Source: Paraburkholderia dinghuensis
Lineage (GTDB): Bacteria; Pseudomonadota; Gammaproteobacteria; Burkholderiales; Burkholderiaceae
Reading direction: 5' to 3'
NCBI RefSeq assembly: GCF_003837865.1
Contig: NZ_RQIS01000010.1
Coordinates: forward strand, 203,504 to 267,503
Length of the DNA stretch: 64,000 nt
Below the pieces are notes generated by a model. The model searched no databases. It was not told the origin of the DNA and was given only the letters and a program-made list of their open reading frames with translations. The translations under genes and the position numbers were made by a program. Shown here piece by piece: positions 35,584 to 44,519 of this stretch. Position 1 is the stretch's first letter, and every line of letters begins with the position of its first letter.

Positions 35584-37821
35584 ATGAGACCCGCGCACAC
35601 TGGCAGTGGTCGCAAGAACGCGCCATGCGATCGACCCGACGCCCAACCGCCTCGCCGCGATGAGGCGAGCGGCGCCGTGCGCAGACTCGCCCTCGTGTTC
35701 GCAGCGGTGTTCGCGTTGACTTCATGCCAGATGCCAGTGCAACAGCCGTCGCCTACCGACGCCGCGTATCAACTCAGCCTCATGCATGATCGCGATCAGA
35801 AGGTGAACGTACTGCTCGACGAGGCGGACGCGCTGCGCAAGACCTATCGGTTCGATCTCGCCACGCAGAAACTTTATCAGGCATGGGAGATCGATCCGAC
35901 CAGCGAACGCGGGCGCAATATTGGCGCGGCGATCGAACAGGACCGTCGCGACCTCGCGACGCTGCAAGAGGCGGATCGCATGATGAAGCGAGGTTCGTAC
36001 GCGCTCGCAGACGACCGCGTGGAGCGCGTGCTCGCGCAGAATCCTTCCAATCCACTCGCACTGCAGATGCGCATGGAGATCGAGGACAAGCGTCGGGCGC
36101 AACGCGAGGCAAAAGAGGAGTCCGTGGCGGCTTCGTCGATCATGCACAAGCCGGTGACGCTGCAATTCCGCGATGCGAATGTGCGCATGGTGTTCGAAGC
36201 CTTGTCGCGCACCACGGGGCTGAACGTGATTTTCGACCGGGACGTGCGTGCCGATCTGAAGACGACGATCTTCGTCACGAACGCATCGCTCCAGGATACG
36301 GTCGACATGATCCTGATGCAGAACCAGCTCGACAAGAAACAGATGAATGCGACCACGTTGTTCATCTATCCCGCGACGCCCGCGAAGCAGCTCGAATATC
36401 AGGAGCTGAAGGTGCGCACGTTCCAGCTTTCCAACGTCGATGCGAAGCATATCGCGTCGCTGTTGAAGAGCCTCCTGAAGATCAAGGAAGTCGTCGTCGA
36501 CGAGCACGCGAACACGGTAACGATCCGCAGTACGCCCGACACGGTGCGCGTCGCCGAGCAGATGATCGCCGCACAGGATCTCCCCGAGCCCGAAGTGATG
36601 CTGGAAGTCCAGGTGTTCGAGGTGTCGCACGACCGCTTGACCGATCTCGGGATCGCGTGGCCCAACTCGTTCACGATGTCGACGCCGTCCACCGTCACGA
36701 CGTGGGGTGACCTGCACCATCTGCCGCTCAATGAGTTCAACGTCAGTGGACTATCGGCGACTGCGAATTTCAAATTGAGCGACGTCGATGCCAACCTGCT
36801 CGCGAGCCCACGTATCCGTGCCCGGAACAAGGAGAAGGCACGCATCCTTATCGGTGACAAGGTACCGGTCATTTCGAGCTCCAGTACGCCGAGCACGAGT
36901 GGTCCTTCCTTTACACAGATGATTCAGTACCTGGATGTGGGCATCAAGCTCGACGTCGTGCCGCAGGTGTACCGCGACGGCGACGTCGGAATCCAGCTCA
37001 ATCTGGAAGTCAGCAACATCACGAATACGATTTCGAACAATAACTCGACGACCGGCTTGACCTCGCTCGCCTATGAGATCGGCACCCGAAGCGCATCGAC
37101 AAGCCTGCGCCTGCATGATGGCGAGAGTCAGATCATGGGTGGCCTGATTCAGGACGAGGATCGCGTCACGGCCGACAAGGTTCCCGGTCTCGGACAGTTG
37201 CCGGTGCTCGGGCGGCTGTTCTCGAATCACAACGGCGATCATCTGAAAACCGAAATCGTGCTGCAGATCACGCCGCACATCGTCAGGCCGCAACTGGCTG
37301 CCGACGCGGACACGCAGGAATTGTGGTCGGGTACCGACACGAAAGTGCACACGGACCAGTTGCGGCTCGATCCGGTGATAGCCGATGCATCACAGGCAGC
37401 GCAGGTGACGACGACGCCTCGCGCACAGGGATTCGTCGGAGGCGGTACGACTGCGGCGGCGGCAAATCGCGGCGCGGCCGCGACCACTGCGCCTCCGACG
37501 AGCGCGTTCGGACAGCTTCCACCCGCGCCACGCACGACGCCGCCGCCGGCGCCTTATGGCGGGCGCTATTCGACATTCCCCGCGGTGCCGGCCGCTCCAC
37601 AAGGCGCTGCACCCGCGCCCGCGCAGCCGGAATCGACAGACAACGGCGAGACCGCGCCTCAAGGCGGCGAAGCGCCGACTGCCAACGTGCCTGCAGCGCC
37701 TGCGGCGCCCGCACCCGCCCCGGCGGCTGCTCCGCCGGCCGCGCCGCCGCCGGTACTCGTCATGCCGCCAGGCGATATGCCGAGCGACAACCCGTTACGT
37801 CCAATCCAGAACGGCTACTGA
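35584..37821 (+). CDS. gspD: Outer-membrane secretin GspD (lipoprotein, Pro/Ala-rich tail)
   Basis: 745 residues. A long Arg-rich N-terminus leads to a lipobox ALTSC (C48), so the protein is probably lipidated and may not need a pilotin. Residues 55-170 carry TPR-like helices; periplasmic N-domains follow (KPVTLQFRDANVRMVFEALS; KVRTFQLSNVDAKHIASLLK). The secretin core contains MLEVQVFEVSHDRLTDLGI, ASPRIRARNKEKARILIGDK, the VP(V/I)-type gate region and TEIVLQITPHIVRPQ. The last 120 residues are Pro/Ala/Gly-rich with no conserved motif, an unusual tail. Confidence 0.94.
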   Translation: MRPAHTGSGRKNAPCDRPDAQPPRRDEASGAVRRLALVFAAVFALTSCQMPVQQPSPTDAAYQLSLMHDRDQKVNVLLDEADALRKTYRFDLATQKLYQAWEIDPTSERGRNIGAAIEQDRRDLATLQEADRMMKRGSYALADDRVERVLAQNPSNPLALQMRMEIEDKRRAQREAKEESVAASSIMHKPVTLQFRDANVRMVFEALSRTTGLNVIFDRDVRADLKTTIFVTNASLQDTVDMILMQNQLDKKQMNATTLFIYPATPAKQLEYQELKVRTFQLSNVDAKHIASLLKSLLKIKEVVVDEHANTVTIRSTPDTVRVAEQMIAAQDLPEPEVMLEVQVFEVSHDRLTDLGIAWPNSFTMSTPSTVTTWGDLHHLPLNEFNVSGLSATANFKLSDVDANLLASPRIRARNKEKARILIGDKVPVISSSSTPSTSGPSFTQMIQYLDVGIKLDVVPQVYRDGDVGIQLNLEVSNITNTISNNNSTTGLTSLAYEIGTRSASTSLRLHDGESQIMGGLIQDEDRVTADKVPGLGQLPVLGRLFSNHNGDHLKTEIVLQITPHIVRPQLAADADTQELWSGTDTKVHTDQLRLDPVIADASQAAQVTTTPRAQGFVGGGTTAAAANRGAAATTAPPTSAFGQLPPAPRTTPPPAPYGGRYSTFPAVPAAPQGAAPAPAQPESTDNGETAPQGGEAPTANVPAAPAAPAPAPAAAPPAAPPPVLVMPPGDMPSDNPLRPIQNGY

Positions 37822-37826
37822 GCGCC

Positions 37827-38414
37827 ATGAAGGGGTTTCTGCACGAACGATTGCGCAGTTGCGGTCACTCGGGACCGCGCCGTCGTGCGCGCGGATTCAC
37901 GCTCATCGAACTGGTCATCACGCTTGCGCTCGTTGGCATACTTGCGCTCGCGGTCGTGCCGTTTTCGGAGCTGATCGTGCAGCGGCAGAAGGAACAGCAA
38001 CTCAGCACCGCGCTGCGCGAAATCCGCACTGCGCTCGACGCCTACAAGGAAGCGAGCGATACCGGGTTGATCGATAAGGAAGCCGATGCATCTGGTTATC
38101 CGCCATCATTGACCGTGCTGGTGACGGGTGTCGCGAATGCGAAGGACCCGAAAGGCGGCCTGCTGATGTTCCTGCGTCGTGTGCCGCGCGATCCGTTCTT
38201 TCTGGGCGATCCGCAAGTCGACGCGGAGGACACCTGGAATCAGCGCGCTTATGGTGAGCCGCCACCGGGCGCGACGAACCCGGACAATCCGGACAGCCCC
38301 GACAACGCCGACAATGCGGACGCCGCCGCCAGCCGCGCAGGCAAGGACGTTTTCGACGTGACGTCGAAAAGCAATCGCGTCGGCATCAACGGCATTCCGT
38401 ACAGCCAGTGGTGA
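37827..38414 (+). CDS. Type II secretion pseudopilin with extended C-terminus
   Basis: 195 residues from ATG 37827. The leader ends RRARG and the mature protein begins FTLIELVITLALVGILALAV with Glu +5. The body (ALREIRTALDAYKEASDTGL; FLRRVPRDPFFLG) is GspG-like. Near the C-terminus is an Asp/Asn/Pro repeat tract (NPDNPDSPDNADNAD), seen in the DNA as degenerate repeats at 38277-38325. Follows the secretin by 5 nt. Confidence 0.88.
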   Translation: MKGFLHERLRSCGHSGPRRRARGFTLIELVITLALVGILALAVVPFSELIVQRQKEQQLSTALREIRTALDAYKEASDTGLIDKEADASGYPPSLTVLVTGVANAKDPKGGLLMFLRRVPRDPFFLGDPQVDAEDTWNQRAYGEPPPGATNPDNPDSPDNADNADAAASRAGKDVFDVTSKSNRVGINGIPYSQW

Positions 38415-38419
38415 ACACG

Positions 38420-38803
38420 ATGAATATTCGCCGACCAGACCGCACACGCGGCTTTACGCTGATCGAGCTGGTGGTCGTGATGGCGATCATCGGTCTCTTG
38501 CTCAGCATTGCGTTGCCACGCTATATGCACAGTATCGACCAGGGCAAGGAGCGCGTTCGTCAACAGAACCTCGCGGTGATGCGCGACGCGATCGACAAGT
38601 TTTACGGCGATAGAGGGCAGTACCCGGACACGCTCGACGAACTGGTGACGCAGCACTACCTGCGCGCGATCCCGGTCGATCCAGTCAACGGCGACGACAA
38701 GTGGGCGACGGTCGCCTCGCCGAACGACGACATATCGGGCGTCTATGACGTTCTGCCCGCCAGCAGTCCGAAGGCCGTCAAAGAGCAGGGGGAGGCGCAG
38801 TGA
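38420..38803 (+). CDS. GspG-like pseudopilin (third)
   Basis: 127 residues from ATG 38420; GTG at 38411, which overlaps the previous stop, is an equally possible start. The leader ends RTRG, then FTLIELVVVMAIIGLLLSIA with Glu +5. The body AVMRDAIDKFYGDRGQYPDT and LRAIPVDPVNGDDKW is typical GspG. Having several GspG-like pilins in one operon is unusual for type II systems, which normally carry one GspG plus GspH-K. Confidence 0.9.
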   Translation: MNIRRPDRTRGFTLIELVVVMAIIGLLLSIALPRYMHSIDQGKERVRQQNLAVMRDAIDKFYGDRGQYPDTLDELVTQHYLRAIPVDPVNGDDKWATVASPNDDISGVYDVLPASSPKAVKEQGEAQ

Positions 38804-39432
38804 AAGGCGCTGCTCGCGCCAAGGTCCGGCGCGGTCCACGCGCGCGTTATGTCGCGCGTCACAGCGGCAATCAGCGAGGCCTCGTCCTTCTGACGTTTCT
38901 GATCGCTTTGATGCTGATGTCGATCGCGCTGGCCGCTGCACTCGACGTGTGGTGGTTCGAGCGGCGCCGGGAACAGGAGACGCAGCTGCTTTTCGTCGGC
39001 GACCAGTACAGGCTCGCGATCTTGCGCTATTACCGTGTCGGTCGAACGCTGCCGGCCTCGATCGACGATCTGCTCGACGACCGGCGCTTCCCGACACCGC
39101 TGCATCATCTGCGCCGGGCCTGGGCCGACCCGATCACCGGTCGCAACGACTGGGAGCTGATGATGACCGGCGGCCGCATTTATGGCGTGCACAGCCGGTC
39201 GGAGCAGGAAACGATCAAGCGCAGCGGATTTCCGCTTCGCTATGAGGATTTTGAAAAGCAGAAAACCTATTCCGGCTGGTTGTTCTTTTTCATGCCGACT
39301 GTCGTGCGCAGCTACGACAACACCGGAAGCGCGACGGGTGGCAGCGCGGCGACGAGGCCGGCCTCTCCCACGTCATCGTTCGATCCGCTGAACTCGACGC
39401 TGCCACAGTTCACGCCGCGACCGATGCATTGA
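38800..39432 (+). CDS. Minor pseudopilin-like protein lacking Glu +5
   Basis: 210 residues from GTG 38800, overlapping the previous stop. After NQRG comes LVLLTFLIALMLMSIALAAA, a prepilin-type helix with Thr at +5 instead of Glu. In known systems the tip pseudopilin GspK lacks Glu +5, so this may be the tip. The rest (ETQLLFVGDQYRLAILRYYR; LHHLRRAWADPITGRNDWEL) is shared with uncharacterised secretion-operon proteins. Last gene of the operon; a hairpin follows at 39492-39518. Confidence 0.75.
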   Translation: MKGAARAKVRRGPRARYVARHSGNQRGLVLLTFLIALMLMSIALAAALDVWWFERRREQETQLLFVGDQYRLAILRYYRVGRTLPASIDDLLDDRRFPTPLHHLRRAWADPITGRNDWELMMTGGRIYGVHSRSEQETIKRSGFPLRYEDFEKQKTYSGWLFFFMPTVVRSYDNTGSATGGSAATRPASPTSSFDPLNSTLPQFTPRPMH

Positions 39433-39491
39433 TGTGTTTCGCGAGGCGCGTTGATGCAACCGCTGCTCAGGCGTCGTGCGAGCCGCCACCA

Positions 39492-39518
39492 CCTTCCGCA
39501 CGCGGCGCTTGCGGAAGG
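39492..39518 (+). terminator. Hairpin after secretion operon
   Basis: CCTTCCGCA (39492-39500) pairs perfectly with TGCGGAAGG (39510-39518), a 9-bp stem with a 9-nt loop, 60 nt after the last secretion gene. No U-run follows, so termination is plausible but not certain. Confidence 0.45.
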
Positions 39519-39614
39519 GAGAACGGCCGCAAGCGCCGCAGGTGCCTGACAGTGTGGCCAGGTTATCGCCTGGCTGCCGAGGACGGACTCGCTAGCCCGC
39601 CGTTCGTCGTGGCA

Positions 39615-40760
39615 TTAGAAGATCTGACGTAGACCGATCGCTGCGCCAACATTGTTGGTACGGCCAAGCTTGTCGACCTGGCCGGCGGCGTTGGTCACAC
39701 CCGGATAATCCGCTGCGAACGCACCGTTGCCACGCGCGAAGTCCACCGTGCCATAAACTTCCGTATGCTTGGACAGCGAATATTCGGCGAGAACGGTTGC
39801 CGAGTAGTTGATACCCGACCCGAGCCGTCCGTCGAGCAATTCGGCGTTCCGCGTGTGGCCGTAGTACGCCGCGACTGTGATCAACAGCGGATTGGTGGCT
39901 TGCCAGTTGCCGCCCAGATAAAGCGTATCGTCGATCCGGTTCGGGCTGCTTCCCGACAATTTCGGCGCGCCGGATTGCTGCATGTTGCCGTCGGTCGTGC
40001 CGGTCTGATCCTGGGCGTGCAGCCAGCCGGCCAGCAGTCGGACCGAGGGCGTGATCTGATACGCGCCGCTGACGTGCACCATGTTGATCTTCGCGCCATT
40101 GGCGATGCTGCCTCGTGCGGACGAGACGGACGTTTGCTGGAAGCCCGTGTTCAGCGTCGCGGGCCCGTGCTCGTAGGAGACTTCCACGCCGTACGTGCTG
40201 TCGAGACCCACCGAGCCTGGCTGATTGCCGAAGCCGTAGATCGCGTTAATGCTCAAGCCGCTCACGGTCAGCTTGTACTTGACCGAATTCGGGACGGTCA
40301 GGTACGGACCCATCCCATTCCACATCCAGCTGTCCTGCCAGTAGTCGCCGACTTCGAGCGGATCGAACACATCGCCCATCGTGTCGTAGAGCGGCGAATA
40401 TTGATTGCCGAAAGTCAGCGATCCATATTTGTCGCTCGAAAGGCCGACATAGGCTTGCCGGCTAAATAGCGTGTTGGGCGAACCGAATTTGCCGTTGTAA
40501 AGCAGGAAGCCGTTTTCAAGGCGGAAAATGGCGGACAGTCCGCCGCCGAGGTCTTCGGTGCCACGCAATCCCCAACGGCTGTTCGTTTCCGGGCCGACGG
40601 TCATACCCACCAGGTCTTTACCATCCGGGCCAGCGTTGGTCTGATAGCGAATGGCGGTATCAACGAGGCCGTAGAGCGTGACGGAGCTTTGTGCAAACGC
40701 GGGTGTTGCTGCGACGGCGAAAAGGATAGCCGCTGCCCCTGAAATCGAGATTCTTTTCAT
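39615..40760 (-). CDS. Gram-negative porin (Burkholderia OmpC-type)
   Basis: 381 residues from ATG 40760. Signal peptide MKRISISGAAAILFAVAATPAFAQ, then SSVTLYGLVDTAIRYQ, the standard start of Burkholderiales trimeric porins. It contains alternating beta strands, NSRWGLRGTEDLGGGLSAIF, FSRQAYVGLSSDKYGSLTFG and the terminal GLRQIF with aromatic C-terminal Phe for BAM recognition. Monocistronic; general diffusion pore for small hydrophilic solutes. Confidence 0.95.
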   Translation of the reverse strand: MKRISISGAAAILFAVAATPAFAQSSVTLYGLVDTAIRYQTNAGPDGKDLVGMTVGPETNSRWGLRGTEDLGGGLSAIFRLENGFLLYNGKFGSPNTLFSRQAYVGLSSDKYGSLTFGNQYSPLYDTMGDVFDPLEVGDYWQDSWMWNGMGPYLTVPNSVKYKLTVSGLSINAIYGFGNQPGSVGLDSTYGVEVSYEHGPATLNTGFQQTSVSSARGSIANGAKINMVHVSGAYQITPSVRLLAGWLHAQDQTGTTDGNMQQSGAPKLSGSSPNRIDDTLYLGGNWQATNPLLITVAAYYGHTRNAELLDGRLGSGINYSATVLAEYSLSKHTEVYGTVDFARGNGAFAADYPGVTNAAGQVDKLGRTNNVGAAIGLRQIF

Positions 40761-41174
40761 ATGATCCTGCCTGTCCTGGGATAGCTGTGTCGATATAGGC
40801 GGCTCCATGCACGGTCTCGATGCATGAATACCCGGGCGGCAGAATAGTGTTTATCTTTTGTGTCACCTATCGCACTGCTTTGAAAGGTCCTTTCCATATC
40901 ACGCAAAAATGGCAGACCCTCGTCAAATGCATGGAATTGCAGTGACGTTCTTGTGTTTCCTGTTTTTTACTGTTGGGAATAGGCGACAGGCGGTCAAGGC
41001 GTCGACGAGAGATCAGCCCGGCTGCGGGCGTGTCGCTGCGGCGTGATCTGACGGATTGCGGCTGTCGAGCGTTCGGATGAGCAGGTTTTCCGAAGTCATG
41101 CTTCCAGGAATGGCCTGGCACTCCCTGGAAGCATCGAAAAGAAGCGGGCGACTGGCGCCCCCCTCATTCACGGC
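40761..41174. other. Intergenic region upstream of porin
   Basis: 414 nt. The half near the porin is relatively AT-rich and should hold the porin promoter. The other half contains the hairpin at 41098-41134 behind the DUF4148 gene. No gene seen. Confidence 0.5.
41098..41134 (-). terminator. 11-bp hairpin behind DUF4148 gene
   Basis: ATGCTTCCAGG (41098-41108) pairs with CCTGGAAGCAT (41124-41134), a perfect 11-bp stem with a 15-nt loop, about 40 nt past the stop of the leftward DUF4148 gene. No U-run was seen. Confidence 0.45.
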
Positions 41175-41483
41175 TTAATGATGCAGATACAGCGTCTTGT
41201 CTTTGGTCGTGGCCACGGCGGGGCCGCCCGCTTCCGAGGTGCCATCCGCAACACCGCCAACAGCCGGCGCGTTGTTTACGGCTGCGACCGTGGCCTGCGC
41301 TGCCTGAATATCGTCGGGATAGTTGGAGCCTCCGAAGCGTGCGGGGGTGTATCCGGCCCGTTCCATCTGGACCAATTCCGCACGAACCTGTTCGCGCGTG
41401 ATCTGCAAGTTCGATTGCGCGAGCACGGCGACAGGCGCTGCAAGTACGACGGCGAGCGCAACGGATTGAATCACCGATTTCAT
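41175..41483 (-). CDS. DUF4148 family exported protein
   Basis: 102 residues from ATG 41483 (GGAGA upstream). Signal peptide MKSVIQSVALAVVLAAPVAVLAQ, then the DUF4148 signature ITREQVRAELVQMERAGYTP and NYPDDIQAAQATVAA. This small periplasmic family is almost confined to Burkholderiales; its function is unknown. The sequence supports no partner; neighbours are a porin and an antiporter operon on the same strand, separated by over 150 nt on each side. Confidence 0.9.
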   Translation of the reverse strand: MKSVIQSVALAVVLAAPVAVLAQSNLQITREQVRAELVQMERAGYTPARFGGSNYPDDIQAAQATVAAVNNAPAVGGVADGTSEAGGPAVATTKDKTLYLHH

Positions 41484-41644
41484 GACGACTATCTCCAGAC
41501 AGCGTTTCGTTCTGCTACGAAGAACGAAGCGGTTAATCAGTGACGCTAGTCTAGGGACGTCGATGTTCAAGATTAAGGTGGGTATTTGAAACAGACCTTT
41601 TGTGCATGACCAGTCTGTCAATGAGGCGTAACGCGATTTCAGGC

Positions 41645-42052
41645 TCAGGCGCCGGGCGTGTCGCTATCGCTATTGCGATCCTTGCGTGACGCCGGCGATC
41701 CGCTTTGATCCGCGCCTGGGTCCGTGACGGGCGGCCGACCGCGCGTGGCCGGTGAAAGCGGCACACGCTGCTGGGTGCCGGCCTTCGCGAGCATGTGCGC
41801 GCTGATCGGCGCCGTCAGGAACAGGAAAGCGGGAATCAGCAGTTCGTGCAGGCTCGCGAAGTTGTTGTGCGCGGTGAAGTAAACCACCGACGCGAGCACT
41901 ACGCCGCCCACACCAAGCGTCGTCGACTTGGTGGGGCCGTGCAGGCGCATGAAAAAGTCGGGCAGGCGCGCGAGCCCGATCGCGCCGATCAGCGTGAACA
42001 GGCTGCCGAGCAGCAGCAGCGCGCAGACGATTGCTTCAATGACGGTTTGCAT
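41645..42052 (-). CDS. mrpG: Mrp-type Na+/H+ antiporter subunit G
   Basis: 135 residues from ATG 42052 with an AGGAGG site. Three transmembrane helices (IEAIVCALLLLGSLFTLIGA; STTLGVGGVVLASVVYFTA; LLIPAFLFLTAPISAHMLAK) and the LPDFFMRLHGPTKSTTLG signature identify MrpG/PhaG. A hydrophilic Pro/Ser/Asp-rich tail of about 40 residues extends beyond the usual end. Last gene of the leftward six-gene operon. Confidence 0.93.
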   Translation of the reverse strand: MQTVIEAIVCALLLLGSLFTLIGAIGLARLPDFFMRLHGPTKSTTLGVGGVVLASVVYFTAHNNFASLHELLIPAFLFLTAPISAHMLAKAGTQQRVPLSPATRGRPPVTDPGADQSGSPASRKDRNSDSDTPGA

Positions 42053-42093
42053 CCGGCGGCCTCCTGTCGATGGGATCGCGTGGGTCGGTCGTG

Positions 42094-42369
42094 TCAGTTC
42101 AGCTCGATGATGTCGCCGCGCTGCAGGTACTTCGTGAGCGCGACGGTGCCGATGAATCCCATCACCGCGATCAGCAGCGCGACTTCGAAGAAGATCGTGG
42201 AGCGCAGGCTGATGCCGTACACGACGATCAGCGCAATGGCGTTGATGTTGAGCGTATCGAGCGCGACGATGCGGTCCGGCAGCGCCGGGCCGCGCACGAG
42301 GCGCACGAGCGTGAGCAGGCACGCAAGGCCAAGGATGGCGAACGAAACCGGAATGACGATGGCTAGCAT
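42094..42369 (-). CDS. mrpF: Mrp-type Na+/H+ antiporter subunit F
   Basis: 91 residues, three transmembrane helices, with the MrpF/PhaF hallmark RLVRGPALPDRIVALDTLNI and a C-terminal FFEVALLIAVMGFIGTVALTKYLQRG. The start overlaps the end of mrpE by 7 nt. Confidence 0.93.
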   Translation of the reverse strand: MLAIVIPVSFAILGLACLLTLVRLVRGPALPDRIVALDTLNINAIALIVVYGISLRSTIFFEVALLIAVMGFIGTVALTKYLQRGDIIELN

Positions 42370-42857
42370 GCGAAGATCTCCATCAATGGGGCTTCATAGC
42401 GGGTCTTGATTGTGGCGACGACCGCGGCTTCGTCGTCGAGGTCGAGCACATGGACGATGAGGCGCGTGCGGTCGTCGGAGAGTTCCGCGCACAGTGTGCC
42501 GGGGCTCAGCGACACGATGCTGATGAGCGCCGTGAGCGCGATTTCGTGTGTGCTGTCGAGCGGCACTTCGATGAATGCGGGCCGCAATCGGTGCGTGGGG
42601 CCGAGCACCAGCAGCGCGACCTGAACATTCGCAACGATGATATCGACGACGACGTGCATCGCGAGCCGCATGAGCAGCCACGGGTGACCGAAGCGCACCG
42701 GCGTCAGCCACAGTCCTTCGCCGATGATGAAAGCAATCGCACTGCCTAGCACGGCCCCGAGCAGGACGTTGCCGGCCGACGCGTCGTTCATCAGCAGCAG
42801 CCAGCACAGCAGCAGGATGAGCGTGAGCCAGGGGTGAGGGAAGATCCGCTTCAGCAT
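42363..42857 (-). CDS. mrpE: Mrp-type Na+/H+ antiporter subunit E
   Basis: 164 residues. Two N-terminal transmembrane helices (LTLILLLCWLLLMNDASAGN; NVLLGAVLGSAIAFI) and the MrpE soluble domain (STHEIALTALISIVSLSPGT, VHVLDLDDEAAVVATIKTRY). It begins 3 nt after mrpD ends. Confidence 0.93.
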   Translation of the reverse strand: MLKRIFPHPWLTLILLLCWLLLMNDASAGNVLLGAVLGSAIAFIIGEGLWLTPVRFGHPWLLMRLAMHVVVDIIVANVQVALLVLGPTHRLRPAFIEVPLDSTHEIALTALISIVSLSPGTLCAELSDDRTRLIVHVLDLDDEAAVVATIKTRYEAPLMEIFAC

Positions 42858-42860
42858 GGG

Positions 42861-44519
42861 TCACCCGTTTTCCGGTGCGTTCAGGACCGCGCGAACGTAG
42901 GCGGCGCGATCGAGCAATTGCGCGGCGGTGGCGTCGAGGTAATGCTTGAGCGGGCCTGCGCTGAGCGTCACAGCTAACACGCAGGCAAGCAGCAGCGCGC
43001 ATGCAGCCAGCTTGGCGGGCGTGCCGCGAGGCGCCGTCGGCGGCGCTTCGTCCGAGAAGGCCTGCGCGGCGGGCACGGCCCAGAAGATGCGCGTGCCGGT
43101 GCGGCTCAGCGCGACGATCAGCAACAGGCCGGAGATCAGCACGGCGGGCCACAGGACGACGGCCTGCGCGACGGGCGTGGCCGCGAGCACCATCGCCTTG
43201 CCGAGGAATCCGGAGAGCGGCGGCAAGCCCGCCGCGCCGACGGCGAGCGCGAGATAGAGCAGGGCCGCGGCTTTCGAGGGCCAGGGCGTCGCGGTGCGTG
43301 CGGGAGATACGGCCTGGACGACGGCGGTGACGGCGGTGACGGCAACTTCAGCCACGGCCGTCTCGCCGTCCGGCTCGGACGAGATGGCGGGTGCGGTGGT
43401 GTCGTCGAGCGCGGCGTGCGAGGTGGGCTCGGAAGCGGCGGCGGCCGGGTCCGGCGCTTCAGGTTCCAGCGTGTCGGCGAGCAGGAACAACGCCGCGGAG
43501 CACAGCGTCGTGCTGATGAGGTAGTAGAGCAGTGCGCTCCACGCAGTCGCATTCTGCAGGGAGGCCGCCGCAATCAGGAGGCCCACGGAGACGAGCACGA
43601 GATACGCGGTCGTTGTCTTGAGGCTCGACACGGCAAGCGCGCCGAGCGCCCCAAAGACGATCGTCGCGATGGCGAGCCACCACGCCCAGTTGTGCATGAA
43701 GCCTTCGAGTATGCCGCCAGCCGCGCCGAAGACCAGGGCGTCGCACCGGAGCATCGCGTAGACGCCTACCTTCGTCATGATCGCGAACAGCGCGGCGACC
43801 GGGCCGATCGCACTGCGATACGCCTGCGGCAGCCAGAACGAGAGCGGAAAGACCGCGGCCTTCACGCCGAACACGAGCATCAGCATCGCACCCGCGAATT
43901 GCGCTAGCGGAAGCGAAGCGGCGTCGAGGTGCGCGAGCCGCACGCCCATATCGGCCATGTTCAGCGTGCCGGTGAGGCCGTACAACACGCCCACTGCGAT
44001 CAGGAAGAACGACGAGCCCACCAGGTTGAGCAGCATGTAACGCAGACCGCTCATCACGCGGCGGCGGCCTCCGCCGTGCAGCAGCAGCGCATACGAAGCG
44101 ATCAGCAGCAGTTCGAAGAATACGAACAGATTGAAGAGATCGCCCGCGAGAAACGCGCCATTGAGGCCCATCAACTCGAACTGGAACAGCGCGCGGAAGT
44201 AGCGGCCGCGCCGCACGTCGGCGCTCGACGTGCCGAGCAGGCAGCAGCCGGCAAGCACGGCGGTGAGCAGCAGCATGAGCGCGGCAAGGCGGTCGAGTTG
44301 CAGCACGATGCCGAACGGCGCGGGCCACGCGCCGAGCGCATAGGTCACGACATCGCCCGACGACGCGAGCCTCGCGAGCCACACCGCGACGGGCACCAGC
44401 GCGAGCGTCGCGATCACGCTGAGCGCGCGCTGCAAGCGCTGCGCGCGCAGCGGCAGCGCGACGATGGCAGCCGCCGCAACGAGCGGGATTACGATGGGGA
44501 GGACGAGGGCGTGATTCAT
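42861..44519 (-). CDS. mrpD: Mrp-type Na+/H+ antiporter subunit D (NuoN-like)
   Basis: 552 residues from ATG 44519, overlapping mrpC. Polytopic NADH-quinone oxidoreductase N-like protein: LVGSSFFLIAVGVLYGLTGT, the proton-channel Lys region FGVKAAVFPLSFWLPQAYRS, and KVGVYAMLRCDALVF. Between two late helices (about residues 400-470) lies an acidic/Ala/Val low-complexity loop (LEPEAPDPAAAASEPTSHAA ... AVAEVAVTAVTAVVQAV) that is not typical of the family. Confidence 0.94.
   Translation of the reverse strand: MNHALVLPIVIPLVAAAAIVALPLRAQRLQRALSVIATLALVPVAVWLARLASSGDVVTYALGAWPAPFGIVLQLDRLAALMLLLTAVLAGCCLLGTSSADVRRGRYFRALFQFELMGLNGAFLAGDLFNLFVFFELLLIASYALLLHGGGRRRVMSGLRYMLLNLVGSSFFLIAVGVLYGLTGTLNMADMGVRLAHLDAASLPLAQFAGAMLMLVFGVKAAVFPLSFWLPQAYRSAIGPVAALFAIMTKVGVYAMLRCDALVFGAAGGILEGFMHNWAWWLAIATIVFGALGALAVSSLKTTTAYLVLVSVGLLIAAASLQNATAWSALLYYLISTTLCSAALFLLADTLEPEAPDPAAAASEPTSHAALDDTTAPAISSEPDGETAVAEVAVTAVTAVVQAVSPARTATPWPSKAAALLYLALAVGAAGLPPLSGFLGKAMVLAATPVAQAVVLWPAVLISGLLLIVALSRTGTRIFWAVPAAQAFSDEAPPTAPRGTPAKLAACALLLACVLAVTLSAGPLKHYLDATAAQLLDRAAYVRAVLNAPENG

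Noticed and set aside
38277..38325. Short direct repeats suspected to be a CRISPR or minisatellite
   Set aside because: They encode the Asp/Asn/Pro tract of a pseudopilin in frame, are only a few codons long, and have no spacer structure.
41117..41134. TGGCAC-like sequence as a sigma-54 promoter
   Set aside because: The -12 TTGC element is missing at the required spacing, and the sequence is part of a hairpin.
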